A stretch of DNA of 64,000 nt. Origin: Saprospiraceae bacterium. GTDB lineage: Bacteria; Bacteroidota; Bacteroidia; Chitinophagales; Saprospiraceae. This document shows positions 48,513 through 57,852 of this stretch, in pieces. The notes beneath the pieces were generated by a model. The model did not search any database. It saw only the letters and a program-made list of their open reading frames with translations, and had not been told where the DNA came from. The stretch lies in NCBI GenBank assembly GCA_020850225.1, contig JADZFD010000074.1, forward strand, positions 1 to 64,000. The letters run 5' to 3'. Every line of letters begins with the position of its first letter. Position 1 is the stretch's first letter. The position numbers and the translations under genes are program-made.

Positions 48513-50990
48513 TTAAAAGTCGTCAAATATATTGGATCTATCGTTGTTTTCTTCTTCAGAAGATGGTGTGATGTTTTCATACTTACTGCAATCCATCTCA
48601 ATAAATTCATCTTCCGGCTTCATAAAAACAGAGTTTTTACCAAAATTCAATCTGTTGTCTGCTTCCAGCTTAGAAAGGAATTTAACAAAAAATGGCCTTG
48701 CCATTACTGCTCCCTGACCATCAGCCAAAGTAGTAAAACGTATAAATTCCTGATCACCACCGACCCAGGTAGATATTACAATATCCGGACTAAACCCAAC
48801 AAACCATCCATCTTTATAATCGTTGGTCGTACCGGTTTTTCCTCCAACCTGGCTTTTTACTTTATTCTTTATCGGATCAGCAACATATTGCAGCATATTA
48901 ACCATCACATAATTGTATGCCGGGTTGATTGCGCGCTTTTGTTCAGGTACTGACGAATATATCACCTTACCATTTTTATCCTCAATCCTGGTTACAAAAA
49001 TAGGTTTGGTTACTATACCATCATTGGCAAAAGCTGTATAGGAAGTAGCCATATCCATCGCTGACAGTTCCGGCGTTCCCAAACAAATGGATGGGTAATC
49101 CGGAATTTTGTCTTTATTGATACCCAGATTGCCCATCAGATTTTTAACACTTTGTACATTACCTATTTCTTTCATCAGATAAACGGAAACAGAGTTTTTG
49201 GATTCCTTCAATGCCTGTCTTAGTGTGTATTCCTGACCTGAATATTTATTGTCGGCATTGTTGGGACACCAGGTCTTGGATAGATTAAAATTAGGATCAT
49301 TTGCCTGTATACACTGTCTTTCATCCTTTACTTTAAAACATGGAGACATGGCGTTTTCTATAATAGCCGTTGTATAGATAAATGGTTTGATTGTTGAACC
49401 TATCTGACGATTGGAATTGACGTGGTCGTACTGAAAATACTTGTGATTAACGCCTCCGACCCATGCCAGAATATTACCACTCTTGGGATCAACAGCGACC
49501 GAACCCAACTGTAAGTGTTGCAGAAGATATTTGATTGAATCCATCGGTGTCATTTCTACTACTTTCTCACCTATGTCATTATAGTCAAATATACGCATTT
49601 TTACTTTGGTGTTAAAGGATTTGTTGACTGCATTCTGCATTTTCTTCCACTGGGATTTAAGCTCAGGCCAAAACTCACCTTTCATTATTTGAATACATTT
49701 ATCTGCATCAGCCTGTGACAATGACTTATTTTTGACCAATTTGGCTATATGACCCGGATGGCTATCCTCCTCAAACATTCGGAATATATCATTATCAGTG
49801 AGTTGTAGATTATTATCGTGATTATTGATATCATTCATAATATTACTCATAAAACTTGCCCGAATCAGTTTGTACCTGTCAGATTCTTTCATCATCTGGG
49901 TAAGTTGTGCTTTACGGATATTCTGTTTATCCTTATCAGCCTGATAAGTCAAAAAATCCCTGCCCTTCCATACATTGAAATATTTAGCTTGTAATTGAGA
50001 CATATGTTCATACATCGCTTCTTCGGCATATTTTTGTATTCTCGTATCTATCGTAGTATATATTTTCAATCCATCTGTATAGAGATTATACTTGCTACCA
50101 TCGGGCTTTCGGTACGCATCTTCATCAAGCAGGTTTTTTACCCACTTGGTTAATTCTGCTCTGAAATAGGGAGCTATGCCATCATAATGAACTTCACGCT
50201 TGAAGTTACTCATACTAATGGCTTTAACTCTTTTATTCAGATAATCATTTTCGCTCAGAAAATCGTTTTTTACCATTTGCTTGAGGACTACATTTCTGCG
50301 TCTGAAGCTGTTTTCCGGAAATATTTTAGGATTATATACCCTTGGATTCTTAAGCATTCCAATTAAAACAGCTGCTTCCTCTACAGTAAGTTCTTTTTGA
50401 TCTTTACCAAAATAGGTTTTTGATGCTGCTCCAATACCTACAGCATCATACAGAAAGTCACTTTTATTCAGATACATGGCAAGAATTTCTTCTTTGGTGT
50501 ACCGTTTCTCAAATTCGATGGCGATAACCCATTCCTTGAGTTTTTGCCAGACTCTCTTGACAAATGAAGGTGAACGTTGTGTAAAAAAGAGCTTGGCCAG
50601 CTGTTGGGTTATCGTACTGGCTCCTCCTTTTTTACCCATAAAAAAAACGGCTCTTGCGGTACCGCGCATATCTATACCTGAATGACTAAAAAAACGTTCG
50701 TCCTCAGTAGCGACCAACGCATTCACCAATACAGGATTTATATCTTTATAATCGAGCCATTCTCTGTTAAATTTAAATACTTTTCCATAAATCTGATTGT
50801 CCGATGATATAAATTGTGATGCAATCTCATATTTGGGATTTTCGAGCTCTTCTGTGTCGGGCAAGAGCATTTTGGAAATATACAAAAAGGTTAATGCAAT
50901 CAGTACCACTCCCGATAATGTGATAAAAACCAAATATCTGAAGTAGGGACTGCTGAATAAACTCTTTTTAGATGCTGATTTTTTGGACAT
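48513..50990 (-). CDS. Penicillin-binding protein 1A (bifunctional)
   Basis: Class A PBP (825 aa) that polymerises and cross-links peptidoglycan. One membrane anchor (about 18-40). The glycosyltransferase-51 domain has the catalytic Glu96 in ATEDERFFSHSGID and the STITQQLAK motif (125-133). The transpeptidase domain has Ser532 in GSTIKPF, an SKNSVSV box, and KTG at 718-720. The C-terminus is acidic. Between the two catalytic domains is a long helical linker (about 330-480), longer than in E. coli PBP1a. It is transcribed alone from a box just upstream. Confidence 0.95.
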   Translation of the reverse strand: MSKKSASKKSLFSSPYFRYLVFITLSGVVLIALTFLYISKMLLPDTEELENPKYEIASQFISSDNQIYGKVFKFNREWLDYKDINPVLVNALVATEDERFFSHSGIDMRGTARAVFFMGKKGGASTITQQLAKLFFTQRSPSFVKRVWQKLKEWVIAIEFEKRYTKEEILAMYLNKSDFLYDAVGIGAASKTYFGKDQKELTVEEAAVLIGMLKNPRVYNPKIFPENSFRRRNVVLKQMVKNDFLSENDYLNKRVKAISMSNFKREVHYDGIAPYFRAELTKWVKNLLDEDAYRKPDGSKYNLYTDGLKIYTTIDTRIQKYAEEAMYEHMSQLQAKYFNVWKGRDFLTYQADKDKQNIRKAQLTQMMKESDRYKLIRASFMSNIMNDINNHDNNLQLTDNDIFRMFEEDSHPGHIAKLVKNKSLSQADADKCIQIMKGEFWPELKSQWKKMQNAVNKSFNTKVKMRIFDYNDIGEKVVEMTPMDSIKYLLQHLQLGSVAVDPKSGNILAWVGGVNHKYFQYDHVNSNRQIGSTIKPFIYTTAIIENAMSPCFKVKDERQCIQANDPNFNLSKTWCPNNADNKYSGQEYTLRQALKESKNSVSVYLMKEIGNVQSVKNLMGNLGINKDKIPDYPSICLGTPELSAMDMATSYTAFANDGIVTKPIFVTRIEDKNGKVIYSSVPEQKRAINPAYNYVMVNMLQYVADPIKNKVKSQVGGKTGTTNDYKDGWFVGFSPDIVISTWVGGDQEFIRFTTLADGQGAVMARPFFVKFLSKLEADNRLNFGKNSVFMKPEDEFIEMDCSKYENITPSSEEENNDRSNIFDDF

Positions 50991-51017
50991 GAATCAATAA
51001 TAGCCTTTAATTGAACG

Positions 51018-51025
51018 CAAAGATA
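51018..51025 (-). promoter_or_regulatory. Candidate PBP1A promoter box (TATCTTTG)
   Basis: TATCTTTG followed by CG on the minus strand, 28 bases before the PBP1A ATG. Exact match to TAnnTTTG. Confidence 0.6.
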
Positions 51026-51260
51026 CTAAAAATATAAAAAAAATAAATATATATAACGTTGGCGTGAATAAAGACGCTTCTGATACCACATTAATATATA
51101 AGTATTCCTGTTAATTTATGATGTAAATGTGAAGTTTGAATTTATTACTTATATAATGCTATCAGTATAAAAAAAATTATTTAGTTTGTGCTCAATTTGT
51201 AAAAGATATACAGAAACAATACTTTTAAATACATAAATTTTCTGGTTACAGCGCATTTGC

Positions 51261-51938
51261 ATGAAAGACAGCAAAAGAATTATTAAAGAAAAGACCATTA
51301 TTGATGCTTCAGAAGCAGTATTTGGAGAAGTTGGGTTTAAGAATGCCAAGATGGAAGATATTGCCAGAAAAGCCGGAATCACCAAGGTGACACTTTACTC
51401 TTATTTTCAATCCAAGGAAAACCTGTATCTCGCCTTGACTTACAGGGCTATGCAACAGCTAACTGACAGGTACTATGAGATAATGGATCGCAATAAGGAC
51501 AAATCCGGTTTGGAAGCTGTACTGGCTATTCTGGAAGGATTTATGACTTTCTGCGAACAAAATTTTCTGTATTCAGAAGTTATGCTGGATTATTTTTCAC
51601 TGGTACGGTCGACTTCCGATGGAAGCAATGAAGCCAAGCTGACTGAAGCCGTCAAAGAAAGTATATATTACGTGAAAATTCAGGACATCCAGAATCTTCC
51701 ATTCAAACTGACAGTCAAGGAAATTGAGCGCGGAAAACGCGATGGGAGTATCATAATACCAATTGATTCCATGCTGATCACGCTTTATGGCTGGTCAATA
51801 GTAGTTGGATATGTCAAGGTAATAAGTGCATCCGGTAAAAGTGCTACACCTTTATTTCATGTGCGACTCAGTGACTTAAAAGAGCTCAATCTCAATATCG
51901 CCAGAAATTTGTTCACATCTAAATCTTTTGCAGGATGA
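51261..51938 (+). CDS. TetR/AcrR-family transcriptional regulator
   Basis: TetR-type regulator (225 aa). The N-terminal helix-turn-helix is clear (GFKNAKMEDIARKAGITKVTLYSYFQSKENLY, positions about 25-57). The larger C-terminal ligand-binding domain is helical and of unknown specificity. The stop overlaps the nadK start (ATGA), so the two are coupled; an autoregulated TetR-nadK unit is possible. The upstream 270-base spacer, shared with the PBP1A gene, could hold its operator, but no clear palindrome was picked out. Confidence 0.9.
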   Translation: MKDSKRIIKEKTIIDASEAVFGEVGFKNAKMEDIARKAGITKVTLYSYFQSKENLYLALTYRAMQQLTDRYYEIMDRNKDKSGLEAVLAILEGFMTFCEQNFLYSEVMLDYFSLVRSTSDGSNEAKLTEAVKESIYYVKIQDIQNLPFKLTVKEIERGKRDGSIIIPIDSMLITLYGWSIVVGYVKVISASGKSATPLFHVRLSDLKELNLNIARNLFTSKSFAG

Positions 51939-52819
51939 AGGTATTTATCTATGGTCGTACCATAAGCAGTCAGGAAGAATTTGACTATATTGCAATAACA
52001 TTAACCTCTTTGGAGGAACGCAAAGTTCAGGTTTTTACCAATAAAAGATATTATGAGGATATTGCTGCCTATTCCGATAAGTTTACATTTATCCAGATTT
52101 TGACATCCTATGAAGAATTTGGAACTTCCAATCTTGATTTTGCCATAACTTTGGGTGGCGACGGCACCATACTGGAGTTTATGACCCTGATGAGAGACAA
52201 AAAACTACCCATCTTAGGCATCAATTTAGGCAGATTGGGTGTGTTGGCAACGGTTGAAAAAAAGATAATCAAGAAGGCAGTCAATCAACTTCTGAAACAT
52301 GAGTACAGGATAGTAGAAAGATCCGTATTGAAAATATCCAGCAATAAACCAATTTTTAAAGACTTCCCTTATGGACTAAATGATTTTACGATTTATAAAA
52401 GGGATACTTCATCCATGATAACCATTCACGCTTATGTTGACGGTATCCTGCTTAATTCATACTGGGCAGATGGTCTTATCATAAGTACGCCAACTGGTTC
52501 GACAGGTTATTCACTGAGTTGTGGAGGACCAATTGTGTTTCCGAGCAGTAATAATTTTATTATCACACCCATCGCTCCACACAATCTTAACGTCAGACCG
52601 ATAGTATTACCCGATAAAAAAATAATTTCGCTTAAAGTCGAGGGAAGATCTGACAATTTTATGTGTACACTCGACTCGAGATATGAAACTGTTACCAATG
52701 ACCATTCAATTGAAATTTCACGCGGAGAGTTTAATGTGCAATTCATCCAGCTCACCGGACATCACTTTTTGAAAACCTTAAATGAAAAATTACTTTGGGG
52801 TTTGGATAAGAGAAATTAA
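51935..52819 (+). CDS. nadK: NAD kinase
   Basis: ATP-dependent phosphorylation of NAD to NADP (294 aa), the only route to NADP. GGDG motif at 74-77 (TLGGDGTIL), an ND pair at 149-150 where most members have NE, and the nucleotide-binding TPTGSTGYS at 185-193. ATG overlaps the TetR stop codon. A terminator facing the other way (for tatA) follows. Confidence 0.96.
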   Translation: MKVFIYGRTISSQEEFDYIAITLTSLEERKVQVFTNKRYYEDIAAYSDKFTFIQILTSYEEFGTSNLDFAITLGGDGTILEFMTLMRDKKLPILGINLGRLGVLATVEKKIIKKAVNQLLKHEYRIVERSVLKISSNKPIFKDFPYGLNDFTIYKRDTSSMITIHAYVDGILLNSYWADGLIISTPTGSTGYSLSCGGPIVFPSSNNFIITPIAPHNLNVRPIVLPDKKIISLKVEGRSDNFMCTLDSRYETVTNDHSIEISRGEFNVQFIQLTGHHFLKTLNEKLLWGLDKRN

Positions 52820-52940
52820 AAATTTCACTCAAATCAAATAAGACTATTATTAATGCAGTATGAAAATCAGGGTTGGAATATCTGCAGACGCTAATTACTA
52901 CTATTAGCAAATATTCAGCCTGAATGCTCTGTGTATCTTT

Positions 52941-52990
52941 ATAAAAAACAAAAAAACTGCACGATACTTACATTGTGTAAGTTATCATGC
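52941..52990 (-). terminator. Terminator after tatA
   Basis: On the minus strand an imperfect hairpin (stem segments 52959-52973 and 52977-52990, one bulge and one mismatch, CTTACA/TGTAAG at the tip) is followed by a T-rich tract (seven T, G, six T). It is located about 35 bases after the tatA stop. Confidence 0.65.
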
Positions 52991-53022
52991 AATAATATAT
53001 CCTGATTCGAAAAAGATAATAT

Positions 53023-53223
53023 TTATTTCTTTTCTTTTTCGATTTCTCTCATATTGTCTTTGATTTCAGTTTCAATATTGTTTTTGGCATTATTGAATTC
53101 ACGGATACCCGATCCAAGACCTCTCATCAGCTCAGGAATCTTTCTTCCACCAAAAAATATTAAGAAAAGGATAGCTATCAAAAGTACTTCCTGTCCTCCC
53201 AGATTGAATAATAAATTAAACAT
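53023..53223 (-). CDS. tatA: Sec-independent translocase subunit TatA
   Basis: Twin-arginine translocase pore-forming subunit (66 aa): one membrane helix (about 5-24), the FGGRKIPEL hinge (24-32) and an amphipathic helix with a charged tail. The short tail favours TatA over TatB. No tatC is adjacent. It exports folded proteins with a twin-Arg signal. Confidence 0.93.
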   Translation of the reverse strand: MFNLLFNLGGQEVLLIAILFLIFFGGRKIPELMRGLGSGIREFNNAKNNIETEIKDNMREIEKEKK

Positions 53224-53257
53224 TTAATCGATTATAATTGATAAATTAATATTACTG

Positions 53258-53265
53258 CAAAGATA
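53258..53265 (-). promoter_or_regulatory. Candidate tatA promoter box (TATCTTTG)
   Basis: TATCTTTG followed by CAG on the minus strand, 35 bases before the tatA ATG, matches TAnnTTTG. Confidence 0.6.
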
Positions 53266-53339
53266 CTATGAAATATGCATACTGTGTATCAAATCATATG
53301 TTAACTGTGTATTAAAAGTATTTATACATTGCGTTAATA

Positions 53340-54368
53340 CTATTTCTTTTGAGGTTTGTATTTTGATTTTTCTAAAAATTGCTGACTGTCCGTCATCCTA
53401 ATGAGTTCCTCAATGGTTGTTTCAGGATAGCGGTTCATATATGCTTTTACGATTTGATAACCAATAAAGTTGCCTGTACGGCCGGGTGCTGCATCCGGCA
53501 TATCAGGACTTTTAGGTGCCGGAAAAATATACTTTCCTATCTTTTTAAAATTGGATTCATAAAATAATTTCTGATCCAGGAAAAATGACCACATCTGCAA
53601 TTCATTTGCATAGCACCAGTCCATCTGTTCTTTTGTGTACTCATGAATAATAGTATCGTTTTTCTCAGGTAGTAGCAGGCTGGTTATATACAGACCTTTC
53701 CCGTTATGAATCATGTAATCGAGCAATCTGTGTCCTGGTGATTCCCCGTTTATTTCTTCCAGATACAGATCTGCCACCTTTTTGACTATAAAGGGTTTAC
53801 TCCAGGAACGTGTCAGGTAATCCGAAAAATTGGTATTGTCCGGAAAAATTTTTTTATACGGTATTTCAGGTGAAAGGAACATATCCAGTCCGATTCCTAT
53901 AGCATCACTTTGCTTTTCATCTTCAAATATAAAAGTTTGATATCCAAATCCCGATATCAGCGTATATATGTTGGGAACCTCAAATCTGTTTGGGAAGTAA
54001 TATTGCAAATATTTAAATAATGACTCCAAATCTTTATGCAAATCTTGCAAAGAATTATATTTTCTATCTGTCAGGTTATAGGTAGATATAATCATTGAAT
54101 CTGACATAAATTCCTGCAAATCAGCATACATCGTATCTGGATTTTTACTGGTATTCATTCCGGTTATTTCATTGAAAAACAAGCTATAAAAAGCAGGATG
54201 TTTTTGATAAATACTGTCTAAAGATGCTTTTGAATGTACATTTTTCAATTCAACATCTGTTCTTATTATTTCAAAATCTGCATGAATATCAGAAACATCG
54301 GGTGCTGAACTTTGCTTACAGGATATAATGAAGATGGATAAGGCTAGCAGTGATAATAATTTATGCAT
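53340..54368 (-). CDS. GldB-like lipoprotein
   Basis: Predicted lipoprotein (342 aa, lipobox IISC with Cys17) of the GldB family. Typical features are the N-terminal FEIIRTDVEL segment, FPNRFEVPNIYTLISGFGYQ, the IGIGLDMFL segment and the C-terminal FIGYQIVKAYMNRYPETTIEEL. In Flavobacterium GldB is needed for gliding and is part of the type IX secretion/gliding machinery; homologs also occur in non-gliding Bacteroidota. No other gld or spr genes are in the window, so motility should not be concluded from it alone. Its own promoter box precedes it. Confidence 0.85.
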   Translation of the reverse strand: MHKLLSLLALSIFIISCKQSSAPDVSDIHADFEIIRTDVELKNVHSKASLDSIYQKHPAFYSLFFNEITGMNTSKNPDTMYADLQEFMSDSMIISTYNLTDRKYNSLQDLHKDLESLFKYLQYYFPNRFEVPNIYTLISGFGYQTFIFEDEKQSDAIGIGLDMFLSPEIPYKKIFPDNTNFSDYLTRSWSKPFIVKKVADLYLEEINGESPGHRLLDYMIHNGKGLYITSLLLPEKNDTIIHEYTKEQMDWCYANELQMWSFFLDQKLFYESNFKKIGKYIFPAPKSPDMPDAAPGRTGNFIGYQIVKAYMNRYPETTIEELIRMTDSQQFLEKSKYKPQKK

Positions 54369-54404
54369 TTAATATAAGTGATTGATATTAATTTATAAAA
54401 AACA

Positions 54405-54412
54405 CAAAGGTA
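54405..54412 (-). promoter_or_regulatory. Candidate gldB-like promoter box (TACCTTTG)
   Basis: TACCTTTG followed by TG on the minus strand, 37 bases before the ATG of the GldB-like gene, identical to the ribosomal-operon boxes. It lies in the 93-base gap after nadD. Confidence 0.6.
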
Positions 54413-54461
54413 ATACGAATTTTTATTTATTAAAGGGGCGTGCTCAACAAGTGTCTCCTGA

Positions 54462-55037
54462 TTACCTGTATATATTGTATTCAGTAAGATATTCATATAC
54501 CTTCTCCGGAACGAGATATTGTATTGATTTTCCCTCTTTTAAAGCCTGACGTATAAATGTTGCTGATATATCCAACAAGGGTACGTTGTCTACGATATGT
54601 ATGCGTGGGTTGTCCTCATATTTTTCCAGATCATATCCAGGTCTGTTATATACATATATATCATAATGCTCGAGAAGGATATGATAATTTTTCCACTTTT
54701 CTATAGTCGCAAGGTTGTCACCACCCATAATCAGACAAAAGGATTTGGATGGATATTTCTCTTTCAGATAGGTAAGTGTATCAATAGTGTAGGATGGAAC
54801 GGGCAGTGAAAATTCAATATTGGAAGCACGTAAAGCATGATTATCCCCTATAGCCAACTGTACGAGATAGTATCTGTCATTGTTGTTGGCCAGAGATGCT
54901 TTATTTTTCAAAGGATTCTGAGGGCTGACTACCATCCATACCTCATCCATATCTGTGTACTGTATCATATGATTTGCAATAATCATATGACCTATATGTA
55001 CAGGATTGAATGATCCGAAAAAAAGCCCCGTTTTCAT
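54462..55037 (-). CDS. nadD: Nicotinate-nucleotide adenylyltransferase
   Basis: Makes deamido-NAD from nicotinate mononucleotide and ATP (191 aa). The nucleotidyltransferase motif GSFNPVHIGH is at 8-17; the second motif ISATFIRQALKEGKS lies near the C-terminus. It follows dnaN by 47 bases. With nadK in the same region, two NAD(P) steps are encoded within 4 kb, though on opposite strands. Confidence 0.96.
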   Translation of the reverse strand: MKTGLFFGSFNPVHIGHMIIANHMIQYTDMDEVWMVVSPQNPLKNKASLANNNDRYYLVQLAIGDNHALRASNIEFSLPVPSYTIDTLTYLKEKYPSKSFCLIMGGDNLATIEKWKNYHILLEHYDIYVYNRPGYDLEKYEDNPRIHIVDNVPLLDISATFIRQALKEGKSIQYLVPEKVYEYLTEYNIYR

Positions 55038-55084
55038 ATATTAATCCGATGTGTTGATCCTGAATACAGGCTATTCACGCAAAA

Positions 55085-56197
55085 TTAGTTACCCATCATG
55101 ATAGGCATAATCAACATGAGCAATGTCTCGCCCGGCTCATCTTCAATGGGAACCAGCAAGCCTGCACGACCTGGAGTAGACAACTGTAGTTTGATTTCTT
55201 CATTTTCAAGAATATTGAGCATCTCACCCAAAAACTTAGCGTTAAATCCAATCGTCATAGCTTCACCTGTAAAAAAGCAATTCATCTGCTCAGTGGCTTC
55301 ATTGGAAAAATCGAGATCCTGAGCAGAAATAGTCATACTTCTTTCTGTAAGGCTCAAAATTACCTGATTGGTGGTTTTATTGGCATAAATAGCAATCCGC
55401 TTCATCGAATTGAGAAAATCTTTTCTGTTGATGATTGCTTCATATGGGTTCTCAACCGGAATAACTGCATTATATTCAGGATATTTAGCATCGATAAGCC
55501 TGCAGACAATCTTGGTTCCTCCAAAAGAGAAAAAGATATTTGCCTTGTTAAAACTGATGGTTACATCGGTTTCTTCAGAAATGGCATTTTTTACAAGATT
55601 CAATCCTTTTTTGGGTACGATTATAGATTTGGTTATATCTGTATTCAGGTTGCCTACTGTGTATTTTACCAGCTTATGTGCATCTGTACCTACAAAATGT
55701 ATTTTGGTAAAATCAATATGAAACAAAACACCAGTCATAGCCAAACGTAGTTCATCAGAACTCGTCGCAAATACGGTATTGGTAATTCCTTTAAGTACTC
55801 TTTTGGATGGAATTACGAAAGTTTCAACGTTGTCTTCAATCGGTGATTCTGGAAAATCGTCAGCGAGTTCGCCTGAAATCTTATATACACCAAAGGTCGA
55901 CAGGATTTTTATTCCGTTATTTTCATCGACTGTAAAAGTAATCGGTTGCTCTGGTAAAGCCTTTATTGTTTCCAGCAGGATTTTTGCAGGTATAGCGATT
56001 GCACCTGAACTATCTGCTGTGACATTAAGTCGGGTAATAATGGTTGTTTCGAGATTGGTAGAGGTAATAGTTAATACATCATCTTTGATACTAAACAGAA
56101 AATCTTCCATTATGGGCAGTACCGGATTATTATTAATGGCGCCTGAAGCAATAGTTAGTTGTCTGAGTAATTCTGATGAAGAAACTTCAAATCTCAT
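55085..56197 (-). CDS. dnaN: DNA polymerase III beta sliding clamp
   Basis: Processivity clamp (370 aa) with three similar domains, beginning MRFEVSSSELLRQLTIASGA and ending ETLLMLIMPIMMGN (the clamp C-terminal LMPM-type peptide). No dnaA or recF is next to it, as often in Bacteroidota where dnaN is not at the origin. A promoter box lies 58 bases upstream. Confidence 0.96.
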   Translation of the reverse strand: MRFEVSSSELLRQLTIASGAINNNPVLPIMEDFLFSIKDDVLTITSTNLETTIITRLNVTADSSGAIAIPAKILLETIKALPEQPITFTVDENNGIKILSTFGVYKISGELADDFPESPIEDNVETFVIPSKRVLKGITNTVFATSSDELRLAMTGVLFHIDFTKIHFVGTDAHKLVKYTVGNLNTDITKSIIVPKKGLNLVKNAISEETDVTISFNKANIFFSFGGTKIVCRLIDAKYPEYNAVIPVENPYEAIINRKDFLNSMKRIAIYANKTTNQVILSLTERSMTISAQDLDFSNEATEQMNCFFTGEAMTIGFNAKFLGEMLNILENEEIKLQLSTPGRAGLLVPIEDEPGETLLMLIMPIMMGN

Positions 56198-56254
56198 GGG
56201 TTAACTTATTTTAAAATTATTATTGTCCGTAACGGATTTATCTAGTTTGAGCCA

Positions 56255-56262
56255 CAAAAATA
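56255..56262 (-). promoter_or_regulatory. Candidate dnaN promoter box (TATTTTTG)
   Basis: TATTTTTG followed by TGG on the minus strand, 58 bases before the dnaN ATG, matches TAnnTTTG. Confidence 0.55.
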
Positions 56263-56403
56263 ATATTATTCAACTAATTTCCTAAAGATATTCCATTATA
56301 TACGTATTTATGACGTTAAATTGATTAATACATTCATATATGAACGTACAATTTTACAAATAACAAAAACTTGTACATCACAATAAATTATATAATTAGA
56401 TTG

Positions 56404-56411
56404 TACTTTTG
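56404..56411 (+). promoter_or_regulatory. Candidate promoter box for the M16-fold gene (TACTTTTG)
   Basis: TACTTTTG followed by CAAT, 22 bases before the ATG at 56434, matches TAnnTTTG. Its position inside the longer open frame supports the ATG at 56434 as the true start. Confidence 0.6.
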
Positions 56412-56433
56412 CAATCTTAAAAAAATAATAAGT

Positions 56434-57711
56434 ATGCCGGATAGAAAGAAAGGCGTTTTAATAAAACCTGTACAACAACTGTATATTCCTCCTATAGAAA
56501 TTTACTTTTTAACTAATGGAATCAAAGTATATGAAATAAATCTGGGAAGTCAGGATATTATAAAAATGGAAATCATCCATGAAGCCGGAAGAAGTACAGA
56601 GCATCAAAAGTTAATCTCCAAAGCTACTGCTTCTCTAATGCGTGAAGGAACTGATTTTAAGTCATCTTCTGAGATAGCCGACGAGATTGATTACTATGGA
56701 TCCAGTATTAAAACTGCTTCAAACATGGACTTTTCATACTCAACTTTATATAGTTTGTCAAAATACGCCGGCAAAGGCATCCGGCTTATGCACGAGATAT
56801 ATACTCAACCTACTTTTCCTGAAGATGAAATTGAAAAATTTAAAAAACTCAATATACAAAAGTTAAAAGAGGAATTGGGTAAGAACGAGGTGCTTTCTTA
56901 CCGTCAAATAACTGATGAAATATTTGGCAAAGACCATGCATATGGATACAACAGTACTGAAGAAAGTTATAAACTCATCACACGTGAAGAAATAATACGT
57001 CATTATACCCAGCGATACGGCACCAATAACTGTACAATCATCCTAAGTGGAAAAATTACGGATACAATACGCAAAGAAGTAATCAATCTCTTTGGCAGCT
57101 TCGATAAACCTATTACAGATCCTGTATATACTCCTGTGACCACGTCTGAAGTCGGAAGAAAAGTACAAATTTACAGTAAAAACGAACATCAAAATGCAAT
57201 TAAAACCGGATTCAGGTTATTCGATGTTAATCATACTGATCAGTCTGCATTTTATCTTACAAATGCTATCCTCGGCGGATACTTTGGCTCAAGACTTATG
57301 ACCAGTATCAGAGAAGAATCAGGATATACTTATGACATATACAGTACTGTGGATCAGATGCTTCATGACGGATGCTTTTATGTAAGTACCGAAGCAGCAC
57401 CGGAATACACGGAGTCCATATTAAAAGAGGTTTTACATCAAATGGATGTATTAAAAAACGAGCCGGTTACTTCAAAGGAATTGAATATGGTCAAGAATTA
57501 TCTGATGGGTAATTTTATGAATGTACTCGATGGTCCTGTAAATGTATCTTCATTTGTCAAATCTATGTTGTTTCTTGGCAGAGAACCTACTGATTTTTTA
57601 AGCTTCTCTGACGAAATTATGCAAATTACTTCTGACACAATAATGCACACCGCACAAGAATACTTTAAGGAAGAAAATATGATTGAAGTGATAGTTGCTT
57701 CTACTGAATAA
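56434..57711 (+). CDS. M16-fold peptidase-like protein lacking the zinc motif
   Basis: Protein of 425 aa with the two-domain M16 (pitrilysin/MPP) fold. The first domain aligns with M16B peptidases, but where active members have HxxEH this protein reads TASLMREGTDF, so zinc ligands are absent. The second domain keeps the paired Arg/Tyr region (GSRLMTSIREESGYTYDIYS) that completes the active site of a partner subunit. It therefore looks like the non-catalytic chain of a heterodimer. No active M16 gene is next to it. The frame extends 21 codons upstream, but the promoter box and initiator context favour ATG 56434. No signal peptide is seen, so it may be cytoplasmic. Confidence 0.85.
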   Translation: MPDRKKGVLIKPVQQLYIPPIEIYFLTNGIKVYEINLGSQDIIKMEIIHEAGRSTEHQKLISKATASLMREGTDFKSSSEIADEIDYYGSSIKTASNMDFSYSTLYSLSKYAGKGIRLMHEIYTQPTFPEDEIEKFKKLNIQKLKEELGKNEVLSYRQITDEIFGKDHAYGYNSTEESYKLITREEIIRHYTQRYGTNNCTIILSGKITDTIRKEVINLFGSFDKPITDPVYTPVTTSEVGRKVQIYSKNEHQNAIKTGFRLFDVNHTDQSAFYLTNAILGGYFGSRLMTSIREESGYTYDIYSTVDQMLHDGCFYVSTEAAPEYTESILKEVLHQMDVLKNEPVTSKELNMVKNYLMGNFMNVLDGPVNVSSFVKSMLFLGREPTDFLSFSDEIMQITSDTIMHTAQEYFKEENMIEVIVASTE

Positions 57712-57780
57712 CAACATATTACAATTATATTTATTTATGAAATCACACCTGTATATATACGTTAAAGTGTAATAATTGCT

Positions 57781-57788
57781 TATTTTTG
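57781..57788 (+). promoter_or_regulatory. Candidate mre-operon promoter box (TATTTTTG)
   Basis: TATTTTTG followed by CG, 64 bases before the mreB ATG, matches TAnnTTTG. Confidence 0.6.
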
Positions 57789-57852
57789 CGCTTTTTATAC
57801 TATTAATTATAATATCCGATACATATCAGGTATTAAAATCATATAAAAATAC

